From: Rugalucina vietnamica
Lineage: Eukaryota > Mollusca > Bivalvia > Lucinida > Lucinidae
Length of the DNA: 64,000 bases
Direction of reading: 5' to 3'
NCBI GenBank assembly: GCA_964017185.1
Contig: OZ024872.1
Span: forward strand, 63,849,932-63,913,931
The notes beneath the pieces are model-generated. The model was not told where the DNA came from. It saw only the letters and a program-made list of their open reading frames with translations, and did no database searches. Shown piece by piece: positions 22,545-34,210 of this stretch. Made by a program: the position numbers and the translations under genes. Within the stretch, counting starts at the first letter, position 1; each line of letters opens with the position of its first letter.

Positions 22545-23561
22545 CGAGGGTTGTCCCAAAAGTTCCATTACACTCATTGTTTTGCCTTGATAACAACATG
22601 TCAGATCTTACAACACTTATGATTACCAAGTACTATATCTAAGGGTTTTGGTGGCAAATTTTCGTACTGCTACGTGCATTTGTTAAAATGCAGTGGAGGT
22701 TTGAACCTTTGTTCCCCTACTTCAGCGGAGCAGGTCTAATGACGTTGCCGTTAATTTTGATTTTTTCTTAATATTTTGCCGTTTGGATAAATACACTACA
22801 AACAAAACAATCTATTTCAAAATTAGATTTATATTTAGCTTAACGATATCGTAGCATGTATTTGGAAATCTGACTTAGATATTGATAAGCAAATCGTCAA
22901 AATAAGTCTATAAAGATCAGCCATGCAAAATAAAAATAATTAACCAAATGCCAATCAATGTTAACTACTGCCCATGTTTCATTAGGTCAAGTAATATTAC
23001 TGTTAGCTGATATATCGTTTTAAAAGTAGGTGTTGTGAACTATTATTGAAGTCACCAACTAATATCAAGCTAAACATTTGCTTTGTTTCCATTAATGAAC
23101 ATATTTTAGATGTTTAAATATAACGACCCTGTATTGTTGCTCCGCATGTTTTTGCCGACGTCGTAATTTTGCCGTTGATTTTTTATAGGTAAGCTTCTTT
23201 ATTTGTCTCCCAAACTATCATATCTTTCTCAAATTTCATAAAATTATCACTAAATGATGCTCATAGAATAGTAGTTAGGCTGGTATATTTTTCTAAATGA
23301 TCACATTATGCCTATGTTGATCTAGCAGATTGCGAAAAATATAAACTAAGGAAACATTTTGCATAATTTGACTTGCTCCGGTCATACCTACTTATGGTAA
23401 CCAAGGTAACTGTAGCAGTGAGGTCATTGAAGTGAGTATTATTTTGAACAGTAAAATATGTTCCAATATGGCCAATTATTCTGCATGAGTAACTGTTGTT
23501 GGTTCCTGCTATGCGTTCAGAATAAAATGTATGTGTAACGGGACTTTTGGGACAAGCCACG
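22545..23561. mobile_element. Mariner-type element with TA duplications
   Basis: The left end cgagggttgtcccaaaagt and the right end (reverse complement) cgtggcttgtcccaaaagt match at 17 of 19 positions. They are flanked by TA (22543-22544 and 23562-23563). The c-gaggg-tgtcccaaaag end is the type seen on mariner-like elements. The 1,017-bp body has no transposase frame I could recognise; the only long frame on the minus strand near the right end has no D-D-D signature visible. Probably a decayed or non-autonomous copy. Confidence 0.8.
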
Positions 23562-23563
23562 TA

Positions 23564-23713
23564 TTTATTGATAAACACGTGGCCACTATGATGATTGAAT
23601 CGAAAGTTGAATTAGGTGACTTAAGTGCAGTGGATATTCACCTTCAAAAGGCCCTTCTTCAGTGTAAAGAAAATATAAAAGGGCATGCTAGTAATGTTTC
23701 TATTACTTCATAA
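23564..23713 (+). CDS. Possible terminal exon, unidentified
   Basis: An open stretch (residues HVATMMIESKVELGDLS... to ...GHASNVSITS, stop at 23711) has protein-like composition and ends before a possible poly(A) signal (aataaag at 23773). It begins directly at the right TA of the mariner-type element, so any upstream exon or splice acceptor is separated by that insertion or lies inside it. I recognise no family. It could equally be the decayed end of another transposon protein. Confidence 0.25.
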   Translation, partial: FIDKHVATMMIESKVELGDLSAVDIHLQKALLQCKENIKGHASNVSITS

Positions 23714-23893
23714 GTAGCATATTAGAAATTATAGAGTGTATCACTGTATTTAATAATTTTAAAACTAATTAAATAAAGTTAATTCCAACGCAATAACTTT
23801 TCTGTAATTCAGTATATTTAGAGTATATTCAGAGTAAGAAATTGGTTGAGAAAAAAAAAGAGCACGAATTTGTGTCATTCTCAGGGATATTAA

Positions 23894-24129
23894 TGAGCCG
23901 CCTCGTGGGAAAACTAACAATGTGGTTTCCGAACAGGTTCAACACAAACCGACCTGTACAAGCACAGAAAAGAGCTAGAAGCTTGAAATTTCGGATTTAA
24001 CTAGAAGAGGAAATGTACTATCCGAGCAGCGAAAACAAAGGCGCTGATCAGCTTCGCGGTAACCGCGAAGCTGATCTGCGTCTTTGGTTTCGCCTATGCA
24101 GATTGTTGGTTTTCCCATGAGGCGGCTCA
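23894..24129. mobile_element. Foldback MITE family M, copy M2
   Basis: Best-preserved copy: left tgagccgcctcgtgggaaaa, right ttttcccatgaggcggctca, an exact inverse over about 17 of 20 positions. The central palindrome is the same as in M1 except that its middle reads ggtaacc instead of ggttacc, i.e. flipped. 236 bp, non-coding. Confidence 0.9.
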
Positions 24130-24659
24130 TTTATAAGAACACATAAGCTCATAGTATAATCTCACAGGATTTTGATCATGTCAGCTGTGTCGTTTTATCA
24201 GAAAAAGCGTGGAAACACTTACAGGCTTAGGTGAGCAAATTTAGTAACGAATTAATGTAGAAGTGTTTGTTTATTGCGGAATGTATTTTCTTATTATTAT
24301 TTTATGTTTCTTTTCTTCTCTATATTTTGCCGAATCCATTATTACATTCCGTTTTCTGTATTATCTGTCATATTCGTCAAATCATGTATAGCAAAATAGT
24401 TAAAACTATATCATTAACTAGCCGGCACTTCAGAGCAGAACCACGTCTAATAGCAGAGAAAAAAAAACAACAACAACAACAACTGGACAACTAGATATCA
24501 AAACAGCATATTATAAGAAAACTTAGAAGCTACAATGTATGTTTATAACATACAACAAGGCCGAAAAAACTAATAATTACATAAATTTAAAGATTATAGA
24601 TCTATGATTTGAAACGCAACATTGTAGAACAAAACATCAAGCGTCCACTGTGTAATACA

Positions 24660-24855
24660 GGGAGCGCATTGGCGTAGAGGTAGAGCCGAATCGAGAGGTC
24701 CTAGGTTCGATCCTCACCGGCGTCATCGTGTTGTGTCCTTGAGCAAGACACATTAATTCCATATAGAACTGGTTAAACCCAGGAAGCGTTGGCTCCGTCC
24801 CGACATGACTGAAAAATTAATGACTGGGACGTTAAGCCTCAACAAAAACAAACAA
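24660..24855 (+). mobile_element. tRNA-derived SINE-A with 13-bp target duplication
   Basis: The head has RNA polymerase III promoter boxes: A-box-like tggcgtagagg and B-box ggttcgatcc. The body follows (gttgtgtccttgagcaag, actggttaaacccaggaag, cgtcccgacatgactgaaaa, tgactgggacgttaagcc) with an (aaac)n tail. It is flanked by a perfect duplication, actgtgtaataca (24647-24659 and 24856-24868). The intact duplication points to a fairly recent insertion by LINE machinery. Confidence 0.9.
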
Positions 24856-24868
24856 ACTGTGTAATACA

Positions 24869-25404
24869 CTGGGTGCTTAATAAAAGCATACATATACACG
24901 CCAGGTTACATCACTGTTTTTCTTAATTTAGTGTGATGTTATTTGTTCTGTTATGTTGTGGCTCATTTGTCTAGACAAGCCGTCTGCAATTAGTTTCAGA
25001 TAATATGTCTTTATTCTAATTTGGTTAAAGAAAGAATTCCTCAAATTTATTTTGACATTTCCGATTGCTTAAAATGATTGCGAAGAATAGCATGACCAGA
25101 CAACCTAGAACTAAATAGACCCATCAATATACAATGAAGTCAGATTCAATTGTGATTGACAATGTCCTTTTTATGACATCAAGCGCAAATGACAAAGGTT
25201 TCTTTTATTTGGTCTTCCGCCGGTAAGCAGAGATGTTATCCGATGGTATATCTGAGCCAGCTTGTACATGCACATAACATCTACACTAGCATAATTTTAA
25301 AGGAACACCGTACTTAAAACGTTTTGGTTTCTCTTACTTGATCTCGTATTATTCCAGACATTAAAATATCAATTGATACGATCAACATAACAATCATGAT
25401 CCTT
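24869..25404. other. No gene recognised
   Basis: AT-rich DNA between SINE-A and an M-family copy. No coding or repeat signal. Confidence 0.45.
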
Positions 25405-25609
25405 TGCATGAGAAAACAACAATTTGGGTTCCCGACCTTGTCCGACACAAACCGGCCTGTATAATCACAGAAGCAGTTCAATGCCTTGAAATTTCGGATT
25501 TAAGAAGAGGAGGAATTGTACTATACATGTAGTTATTCAGTTACTGCACAGCTGATCTGCGTCTTTGTTTTCTCAGATGCAGATTTTTTTTTCTTGTGCG
25601 GCGGCTCAT
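25405..25609. mobile_element. Foldback MITE family M, copy M4 (degraded)
   Basis: Contains gaaaacaacaatttggg...ccgacacaaaccggcctgta, ttgaaatttcggatttaag, gctgatctgcgtctttg and the right end gcggcggctca. The central palindrome is reduced to one half. The left boundary is uncertain. Confidence 0.7.
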
Positions 25610-27328
25610 ATGACAGTTGCTTCTAAATTGTGTTGTAGAACTTCTCATTCCAGCATTGCTTGTAAAGCGCAGTATATACACGCATAAACTGTTTCCTTAT
25701 TTGTCACCCTGGATCTTTCATTCTTGCAATACGGCATATTATGAAATTTGTATTTTTTAATTTTGGAAAACAGCGACGTCATATGATAAATACACATACA
25801 CTTTGTTGGAAAACACAACATACGTTTCACCGCTCGCCATTATGTTTGTTATTTTCTCGTATGTGTCAGGAGAAGAATTAAAAAAGCTTTAAGCTTCCAT
25901 CCTAATTTGAATTGCATGTAAATGTATGATTTATATATGTATGTGATTTATTTGAATAAAATATGTTTAAACTAAATTGGCCGTAAAACAACTCAAGATC
26001 TGGAAGTTTTATATAAAAAAGAATATATATATATATCTATCCTCACACTCTACAAGATATGTACACGCACCATCAAATGATTTTGGCAACCAAAAGAGTT
26101 GTCAATAGATTTCTAAATATAGGAGATATATATTAATACGAACTGAACGCAGTTGTATGGTCTCTGCTGCATTGTAGCTTCAATTTTACAAATAGTGACA
26201 ACGGCTTTTTCAGTACTTCCCACTCGAAGCATCACAGAGTAGCAATATAATTCATAAAATAAGACGTGGTTCTTAGCCTTCAAGGGTTCCATTTCCGTTT
26301 GAAAATCAACTATTATATAAGTTTATATCAATTTATCGTTACTTTATGTTTTATTGAAATAAGAGTCGGAGTCGATACTTTATTTCTAGCATCATTTCTC
26401 ACTGAGCAAAGACATTATAATATCTTTGCGTCCCACTGGATGAAAAGTCCGATTTACGAATGCCTCAAACACAATTCAAACATTTGGAACCGCCAAAGTT
26501 TATTAGGGTTTCCATACATTTACAATTGATTCGCGAGAATTTGCCTTGCATTTGCACATACGAAAACATAATGGTTTGACCTATTGCGGTCGTATCGCAA
26601 AGATCATAACTACCGCATTTTGCGTAAAATGCAAGAGACTTGGAAATCATATAAAAATTTCATCATTCACAAGGTTTTATCACATATAACAAAATTAACA
26701 AAATTTCAAAAAATCACTACCTTTTAAACCTGCACATTTACGTATTAGTTTGCAGGCATTGAGTGTACACTGCGCATGCTAGCTCAACTTGGCATCGTAA
26801 AAGCTTGTAAAATGTTATCTTTGTGTATATCAAAAAATGTTTCGGAAATACTGTTGTGCTGTAATATTTCAGGTACTTCACATTGTTTTCGCAAAGATGT
26901 ATTCTTTGCATTGAAGTTGTGCTGCAAATGCATGCGTTTCTAAATAAAAAAGAGTATAGGAAATAACGTTTTAAACGTGGACAAGACATATGTTTTGACG
27001 TGTTGTTTAGAACTAACCAAATGTAACTCTTTTCATTGATTTGAAAGGTACTCAAATGTTGAAAAACACGAATAATACGGCACATTTTACATATATCCAA
27101 TTGTTAATAAACAGTAACATTTGTGCGAGATTTTGTGATCGTAAATCGCAATAAATGCGTCAATTTGACATACAGTGCACTTCGGCAAAAGTTTATAAAA
27201 TTCAATGGATTTTCATTGAAAAAACGTACATAATTGCATATATTTGTATAAGCAGGTAAACACCAGTAAATGAGTAAGTTTGAATGCTTGCAATTGGTTG
27301 TAGGTTTTGTTGTAATTTGGCCATGGAT
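25610..27328. other. No gene recognised
   Basis: AT-rich. Frames up to 120 codons (26738-27100, minus) show no domain. An atatata run lies at about 26022-26036. Scattered tgcgataa/atttgca words do not form a clear array. Confidence 0.4.
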
Positions 27329-27336
27329 GTCTTTGG

Positions 27337-27543
27337 TTTGGTTGTAGTTTTACGTCCCGGTCAACAATTTTTCAGTCATGCCGGGACGGAGCCACAGCTT
27401 CCTGGGTAGTTAACCAGTACTTTGGGGAGCTTAAAGTGTCTTGCTGAGGGAAACACGAAATGAAGCTCGTGGATTCGAACCGAAGACCTCTAGATCCGAA
27501 GTTCGACGTTGTACCACTGAGCCACCGCGCTCCTCGTATAAAC
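27337..27543 (-). mobile_element. SINE-A, reverse orientation
   Basis: The minus strand reads a tRNA-like head (gcgcggtggctcagtgg), a B-box-like ggttcgaatcc, the cttgctgaggg variant of the body, the agtactggttaac segment, the gtcccggcatgactgaaaaa segment and a c/a-rich tail. It is flanked by an 8-bp gtctttgg pair (27329-27336 and 27544-27551). Confidence 0.8.
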
Positions 27544-27717
27544 GTCTTTGGAAGTCTTTGTCTGAAAAGGAAAATAGAACCTCACACGACGACGACTGTG
27601 CTTATATCGCAAAATCATTATTTTTGAATATTATAGCAATTTAAACTGATATTCTTATAATTTTTGTTAGTTTCCTTATTTTGTTATAAATATATCAACA
27701 TAAATCACTTGAACTTG

Positions 27718-27764
<47 letters not shown>

Positions 27765-27765
27765 T
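27718..27765. repeat. (TAA)n microsatellite
   Basis: About 16 units of ata/taa. Confidence 0.95.
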
Positions 27766-27856
27766 ATAAAATAAAATGATGCTAATAATAACAATAAACA
27801 ATGATAAGAGTGCTAATAAGTTTTTCCAGAAAAAAATACGAAGTTCAAAGGTGTTC

Positions 27857-27858
<2 letters not shown>

Positions 27859-27890
<32 letters not shown>
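27859..27890. repeat. Poly(T) tract, about 32 nt
   Basis: Uninterrupted T run with no recognised retroposon body beside it. Confidence 0.9.
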
Positions 27891-27895
<5 letters not shown>

Positions 27896-28785
27896 GCATC
27901 ACCTTGATATAAGGTCATGTCATCGAGACGTCAAAAATTCAAATTTAATAATATTCTAACAAGTCGTTATCGTTTCTCCCATTGAAACAAATGGGAACGC
28001 CAGTGTGCGAAAACAAACGATAATTTACCCTACAGCGTTATTGCGTGCGAAAGAGCGCGCTTATGTGACGTCGAACATTTACGTCCGAAGAGAATGAGTC
28101 CACTTGAAAACGCTGCAAAAATGTGAGTATTACTGTACTATTGGTCGTGTAAGAATCTAAGTAAGTTTTCTTATTCAACTGTTTATTATCGGGACTAACG
28201 CGTGATGTTGTCGGGCAAATGCGATAATTCACTCCGGCTCCACCGTCGTGAATTAATACATCGAAATCTGCCCTCTAACATCGCGTGTCAATCGCAATAA
28301 TTCACAGTAGATAAAATCATTTCTTAAATATTAATCATAATAGATATAGACAATTAAAATAGTTCTTTTTTGCGAATTATTTGTCATAGATTTTCTCTTT
28401 TTACGAGCGTTATAAGAACAAGTGATAGCCGCAAAAGATCCAATCGTGTTTGTACGTCTAAAATCGCAAAGTCCATCATCGTGAATACAGAAATGTTAAA
28501 TGGTATGATCCGCTGTGTTAGACGTTTTAAGAACAACTGCGAACAGTTTGATTCTGGGATATAAGCGAATCGTAGTATGTTCAATCCGATGTGGGCGGTG
28601 CTTGATCATGGTTTTCATTCGTTCCGGTCTGGTATTTGATTAGTTCTCCTATTAGCATGATTAATGTAATTGAATTATGCAAGTTAATGCGGCTTTATGC
28701 AACGCAAAATGTTGCGTAATTAAAGATAAACTTATCAACTGTATATTTGGTCGCAGCATGTAAAAGTATCCCTTCATCTGTGAAA
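27891..28785. other. No gene recognised
   Basis: Short overlapping frames only. A somewhat cg-rich block at 27990-28290 (gcgtgcgaaagagcgcgc, acgtcgaac) stands out from the AT-rich surroundings without a recognisable gene. Confidence 0.4.
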
Positions 28786-28963
28786 AGAAGCCGCCGTGGC
28801 CTAGTGGCCCGGGCACTGGACTTGTAAACCAAGGGTCCTGAGGTCGATCCTAGACTTCTCCAATGTTCTGAATGACACTCTAAATCGAGGCCCCGGTTCC
28901 ATGTGACATTAGCTGTTGATTGGGACATGAAACACGAAGTCACTCAATCAATCCTTTACAAAA
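28786..28963 (+). mobile_element. tRNA-derived SINE-B
   Basis: The head gccgccgtggcctagtggcc (A-box region) and aggtcgatcc (B-box) are followed by a short body (ccccggttccatgtgacatt, agctgttgattgggacatga) and an A-rich tail. It differs from SINE-A after the head; the minus-strand copy at 35.9 kb is the same type. Confidence 0.8.
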
Positions 28964-29639
28964 AAAATGTAATTTTCTTTGAGGCTTATTTCAACTGAAA
29001 CTTACATTATCCCGCAAAAAACAAACAAACAAAAACATCAATAGATCTATTGGAAAAAAAATGGGAAGACAAAATTAAATAAGATAATTTTTATGCCTCG
29101 TTCCATGAACATTCCGTGTACGTGACGTCCTTAGTTTTTTCACCAAAGTTCATACGACAAAATCCATGTTCAAATTGTGAAACTCACGTGCCGTTTGACA
29201 ATAGCGTTTTTATTTTGCCTTTTGAGTGCCAGTGTCATTTTCTAGTGTCAGGAAACAAAGTCCGTGTTGGCTATTATTTGTGTAAACGTGAAACGGTGTT
29301 CGAGCTGCACCTAATTTCTGAAATAATGCGTTACTATTTTCATGTCATTAAATACTTATCTAAACTCGTCGAATCGTATGCAGTATATTATTTTTGCTAT
29401 TTATGACTTTGTGAAAAAAACAACAACAAACATTTGGCAACATTTGGTACACTTCGCGACTTCACGATTTCCAAAGTGTTGTCAGCGACTGAAACCCTGA
29501 GTGTGACATTGTCTCTATACATAGGCTACAGCATCTACTCTATACCCTCCAAAAATACCGGAACTGATGGATTACCCCTAAATATATTACGAATTTTGAG
29601 CACATCCAAACCATGTGAAATTGCTAAAAACACTTAAAT

Positions 29640-29721
29640 AGTGGACGACGACGACGGACGGACGCCGGAGTATGGCCATCCTTTAAGCTCACCTTGTGAA
29701 CCTTCGGCTCGGGTGAGCTAA
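29640..29721 (+). mobile_element. End fragment of a bivalve-style repeat (ggtgagcta end)
   Basis: Has the gacggacggacgccgg, taagctcaccttgtgaacc and ttcggctcgggtgagctaaa order. The cacctt...ggtgagct pair forms a small hairpin. A related, more decayed end lies at about 31030-31105. This terminal motif is widespread in bivalve genomes as I know them; the exact family name is not certain. Confidence 0.55.
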
Positions 29722-29839
29722 AATATCCGCAAAAATCTCCTCTCCCATTTTGTTTTCTGAAAACCACAATAAATACCAAAATTTAAAATTTTGACCCTTA
29801 AGGAATAGGCACAGCCTATGAATAAAAAATGTTAGGTTT

Positions 29840-29874
29840 ACCCCCGCCCCCCCCCCCCCCCCACACACACACAC
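29840..29874. repeat. Poly(C) / (CA)n low-complexity tract
   Basis: A C-run of about 20 nt (with one g) passes into acacacacac. Confidence 0.9.
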
Positions 29875-30438
29875 TGGGAACTGATAGCGTTTGCAATTAA
29901 TTATTCACGAATGCATGCCACCACACATGATAGGATGTATTGAAATTCGAAGCATTTACATTAAACAGTGCCATATATTTAGGGGATAACTGTATTTATT
30001 TATTTATTTATTTTTCATTTGGGGCGGTATATTGTTGGATATACGGTCGGAAGTTTTGTTTTACGGCGACTCACAGTTGTTCATAGCTCCATGAACATCT
30101 GAAGAATCAAATAAATTTATTAAATATACTATCGCCAACTACGTTATTACATCAGACGCCGCGTTATTTTCTCTAGTGCATTAGAATTTCCGAAATTTGC
30201 TTATGTCCGAACTATAAAATTTACCTGTGAGGTAGCCGCAGTTGTTTGAAACGGCGTAAATATAATGCAGTTCTCATTAGAACAGCTACTTCACGTGATG
30301 CGCGGTCCTTTTTGCTTATGGTTATTGCCGGGACATAAATGTTTTGAAACTGCTTTGTTATACTTGATAGATGTTCGGCCCAGCTTGCATGAATACGAAG
30401 TTTATGGCTTATTAATTGCATCTGGTACATTTGTTGCT

Positions 30439-30650
30439 ATGGGAAGCGCGGTAGCGCAGTGGCAGAGCGTCGGATTTCAGCGCCAGAGGTCGTGGGTTCG
30501 ATCCTCACCGGCGGCACTGTGTTGTGTCCTTGAGCAAGGCACATTTACTTCCCATAGTACTGGTTAAACCCAGGAAGCAGTGGCTCCGTCCCGACATGAC
30601 TGAAAAATTGTTGACTGGGACGTAAAGCCTCAACACAAACAAACAAACAA
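30439..30650 (+). mobile_element. tRNA-derived SINE-A with target duplication
   Basis: Full head to tail: gcgcggtagcgcagtggcag (A-box), gggttcgatcc (B-box), gttgtgtccttgagcaagg, tactggttaaacccaggaag, cgtcccgacatgactgaaaa and an (aaac)n tail. The flanks acatttgttgct (30427-30438) and acattagttgct (30651-30662) match at 11 of 12 positions. Confidence 0.9.
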
Positions 30651-30662
30651 ACATTAGTTGCT

Positions 30663-31607
30663 TGCTAACTTGTAAAAGGATGTCCCGATTTGGGTTAGCC
30701 TCGGTGAATAAAGTATACATATTGTAATTTTGCTTTGTTTACACACAGCGTTTCACGATGTATTTATGGAACTATAAACTGCATTTCAACAAGTTCATTA
30801 AGGTTTGGCATCGGATGTTTAGATTAAATAATAAAGTACGATTGCATTTTTTTTCAATAAATAGGTATGTAAACTTCGAAATGTTCACTTCATCCAATGA
30901 GGCTATTCCTAGGTCTTGCGATTCTGGATTTTAGAGGTATTTAGGTTTACCATACACAGGCTTGGCGGCCATCTTGGTCATGTTATCTTGACATTTTTAA
31001 TATATTGTTGTTTTCTCTTGGATAATTTGAATGGACAGACGCCGGGTCATGGGTATATACTGTAAGAGCTCACTTTGTGAGCCTTATGGAGCAAGTAAGC
31101 TAAAGATGACGTTATCGCCTGTTTAGTCTTTTGTTTTTAAATTGGTACTCTTACGGAAATCCGGCACTGCATTTTCGTGGTAGCTCTTAGGTCTCCCTCC
31201 CTGGGTTTTACAGTGCCTGGATTCTAGGTTTCCCCATGAACACAAATCTCTGAGAGACAAAGGGGCAAACTGTGATAAACAAGATGGTGACCGTGCAGCT
31301 TGTCTTCTACCCCCACTCCCCGGGGGGGGGTACTTACGAATGAAACTGGTATGTATGTGTCGCCCTGTGTCGAAAATAAGGGGGCTTTCAGGCTTTCAGC
31401 CCTTGCAACAAGACTGGCCGCTTGCTGCTTATAAGTATCAAATAATAGTTCTTGGATTGGTGTTGAGGGCCTGCATAGACACAGAAATAAAATGCTTCTT
31501 TAAAATCAAGTTGATCTTAGCTTAGGGTCGCAAATTCAGGTCACAAAACATGCATTTAAAACATTAGAGAGTCATGGTTGCCAGTCTTATTATGAACATG
31601 ATATTCA
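30663..31607. other. Intergenic with decayed tandem-unit repeat
   Basis: At about 30940-31105 the phrases ggcggccatcttggtcatg and gacgccgggtcatggg...gctcactttgtgagcc mark a decayed end of the pearl-like repeat. A G9 run with cgaatgaaactggtatg at about 31320-31350 resembles the left end of the foldback at 31.8 kb. No gene. Confidence 0.45.
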
Positions 31608-31727
31608 ATATTACACACGTGTATAATTTCGGTTAAGTTATTGTCGATTTCAAGAGTAAAATGCGGATATTACACATGTGTATACCTTCGACAAAGTTTT
31701 TGTGGATTTCAAGAGTTAAATGCGGAG
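31608..31727. repeat. 60-bp tandem duplication
   Basis: Two units starting atattacacacgtgtata / atattacacatgtgtata, each ending near tttcaagagt(t)aaatgcgg. They differ at a handful of positions. Confidence 0.8.
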
Positions 31728-31789
31728 ACAAAGTGCGTCACCTTAATTAAAGTCGATCTTAACTTTAATGAAGCATTGTGATTCTCGGT

Positions 31790-32219
31790 CCTGGTCTCGA
31801 GGGGGGGGGGGTAATTTAGGTGTAATTCTGGTACGGATGTGACGCCCGATGTTTTAAAACATACCCCATTCATATACATGATATTCGAAAAAAGGGACCC
31901 ATTCATATTGTACAAAATTTTGACCTACTCACACGTGTTCTTTTGGTTCTTATGCTGCATACACACAACACTTCGACTTTCTGAGCTGTGCATCTCAGCA
32001 AAACGTGTTCTTAAACATGGATGTCCAAATCAATTCCTCAATCAATTTGTCGTTCATATACTAAATATGGAAAAATGGGGTCATTCGTATACTTTTACTG
32101 GAAAACTGAAGCCTATTCATATAACTGGCGATGCTTGAAAAAGGAGGCTATTCGGGCGGCACATCCCTACTATGCTATATATAGGTAGTTACGCCCCCCC
32201 CCCCTCCCCCGAGGTCCTG
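31790..32219. mobile_element. Foldback element with G-run ends
   Basis: The left arm (tggtctcgaggggggggg, then ggatgtgacgcccga) and the right arm in reverse complement (aggacctcgggggaggggg, then ggatgtgccgcccga) pair over about 70 bp with gaps. It is about 430 bp and non-coding. The interior has three cattcatat phrases. Confidence 0.6.
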
Positions 32220-32378
32220 GTACACAGATCAGAGACCAGATAGAATAAACAAAACAATCATGGTTTAAAATTCATATGATTTAATGTATTCCTGTCTGTT
32301 AAACAAACATCATGCAAATACATGTACACATTTTTTACATATGTGTGCCACCTGCCTGGTCAAATACTTGGTGCCGTT

Positions 32379-32572
32379 TGTAATGAACAATATAGAACAC
32401 AAAACGGTTAACGCAGAAGACAAAAGTCAGAATTCAAAAGTCAAAAATCAAAAGTCAAAAGACATAAGTGATATAAAATACAAAATTCAAAAGTCACAAA
32501 TAGTTGAGTTTTGTCTTTTGAATTCTGATTATTGTCTTCTGTGATTTGCGTTCTACATTGTTCATTACACTA
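32379..32572. mobile_element. Foldback MITE, (aaaagtc)-rich centre
   Basis: The left gtaatgaacaatatagaaca and the right tgttcattac...gttctacatt arms pair, as do cagaagacaaaagtcagaat and attctgattattgtcttctg inside. The loop is a run of caaaagtcaaaa words. Non-coding. Confidence 0.8.
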
Positions 32573-32622
32573 ATAAGCTTGCTGATATAACCTGCTCAAT
32601 AATCTTTGTAAGAAAGCGAACA

Positions 32623-32697
32623 TTGTGATTTCCTACCAGTCCCCGACACAAACTGGCCTGTACGGCCACAAGATGCTAGAAATTTGAATTTTGAAAG
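32623..32697. mobile_element. MITE family M, fragment M5
   Basis: Only the left inner part is present: ccgacacaaactggcctgta and gatgctagaaatttgaatt, matching M1/M2. Both ends are missing. Confidence 0.55.
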
Positions 32698-33170
32698 TAT
32701 CTATGGTTCTTCGAATGCAACGGATGCAAAGTCCTCACAGTCTTCTGGCTCTTCCCGGGTACTAGCCCCACCCACACGTCGTTTCATAGCACACGCCCCT
32801 CCCTTTTGGCTTCGCCTTCTCCTTTTTTCAGTTCTCTTGTCCAATTCAACAAAAAGATCGTTCAATTATATGCGCTACATAAGATAGGGTATGTAAAATA
32901 TTTCACAAATGACTCGTGCAAGCGTCACCACAAATTTTCCGAACTTAGGGTTAGTCCGAAATGTTACTTTTACGTGTGACGTCACAGTTGTTTACGTAAA
33001 AGGTAGCATACACGGAGTTTGTTTCTCGACAGTGAGTGTGTGTCTTCAGCAATTTTTGAAAAAAAAAGAAACAACATTTTCACGTCTAGAATGCAAAAAA
33101 CAATGCTGACAAAAGAGCATTTTCAAATTTTGCACTTTTTCGTTGCAACGTTTGATATCAGATGGCTTGC
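32698..33170. other. No gene recognised
   Basis: Short frames only, including one starting at 32684 that overlaps MITE sequence. No supported coding signal. Confidence 0.4.
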
Positions 33171-33205
33171 GTATTGTATTGTATTGTATTGTATTGTATT
33201 GTATT
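33171..33205. repeat. (GTATT)n microsatellite
   Basis: Seven units of gtatt. Confidence 0.95.
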
Positions 33206-33920
33206 TTTGCATTTTATTGTTTTATATTAATCAACTGAATGAAAATTCAATCTAGCAATAATAAATGTAATGTTTTTATTTGTAATATTCTCTTAATCCC
33301 CTCTGGCTTGTCTGTTGGTCGTATTGTACCAATAAAACGGGTTTTCGGTTATCAGTCAAACTGGACCCCTGCGTTGTTCGATCAAATCTTGTGTTGTTGT
33401 TGTCTTTGGTGGGTACCATATTCATTTTAATTACCACACCTGCCCTTATAAGCACATACGAAAGTTTTGTGTTGCATTCTTTAGAAAATGGTACTGATAA
33501 ACAAAAATGAATGAATGAATGAATCAATCAATCAAAAAGATTAGGCGGGCACTGCTTGAGTGACCATACTGCATATGAGTGTGTAACACTCATCGCATCA
33601 ACTGACTGTCTTGGTTCAAAGGTTGATACTTCTTCAGCGATGGCTCTAGATTCCATATGTTCAAATCCAAGGCGTAGAAAGTTGACCTAGGCATTGCGCA
33701 ATACGCATATTCGCGACGAAACCAAAGACCTAAACCAGCTGCGAAGTTAAGTTGTTATTAATGTGCACATTTTGTTTCCGCGTATACAGCCAGAAAACAC
33801 AGGGTTCGCTTTATTATTTCAAACAACTGGCCGTCTTACCTTCCATATCACTTGTAAGACTGACGCGTGTTGCAAACATATATAATCTTCACTGAATTTT
33901 CTGCGATCTTTAAACAGTAT

Positions 33921-34210
33921 GCACTAGTCATTTGAAACCCCGGCCCCCAACCCCGGGGTAGAGTAGGGGAAATGAGCGGGGTTTTGACCAAAACAGCCCT
34001 GTCAGTGCGAAATAACTACCAAGAGTTTGCATTATTTGTCAAAGAGGGCATTGAAATAAAAAGATAGCGGACAGCGGGAGAAATTAGCCGTGGTTTAACC
34101 AACTAGCTGCCCCCGCAGGTCGGGGGTTTTAGCAGGGATCCGCTGGACCAGAAGTCGAAGCCCCCGCTATTCCCCGGGGGTGGGAGGCCTGTGTTACAAA
34201 TGACTTGTGC
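33921..34210. mobile_element. GC-rich foldback element
   Basis: The left gcactagtcatttgaaac and the right end in reverse complement, gcacaagtcatttgtaac, are inverted repeats. Paired ccccgg-type blocks follow inside (aaccccggggtagag versus acccccggggaatag). About 290 bp, much richer in G+C than its flanks. Non-coding MITE-like element. Confidence 0.75.

Noticed and set aside
24660-24735. tRNA gene
   Set aside because: Polymerase III boxes belong to the SINE head; the body and tail follow and no proper cloverleaf is kept. The same holds for 30.44, 27.5, 28.79 and 36.0 kb.
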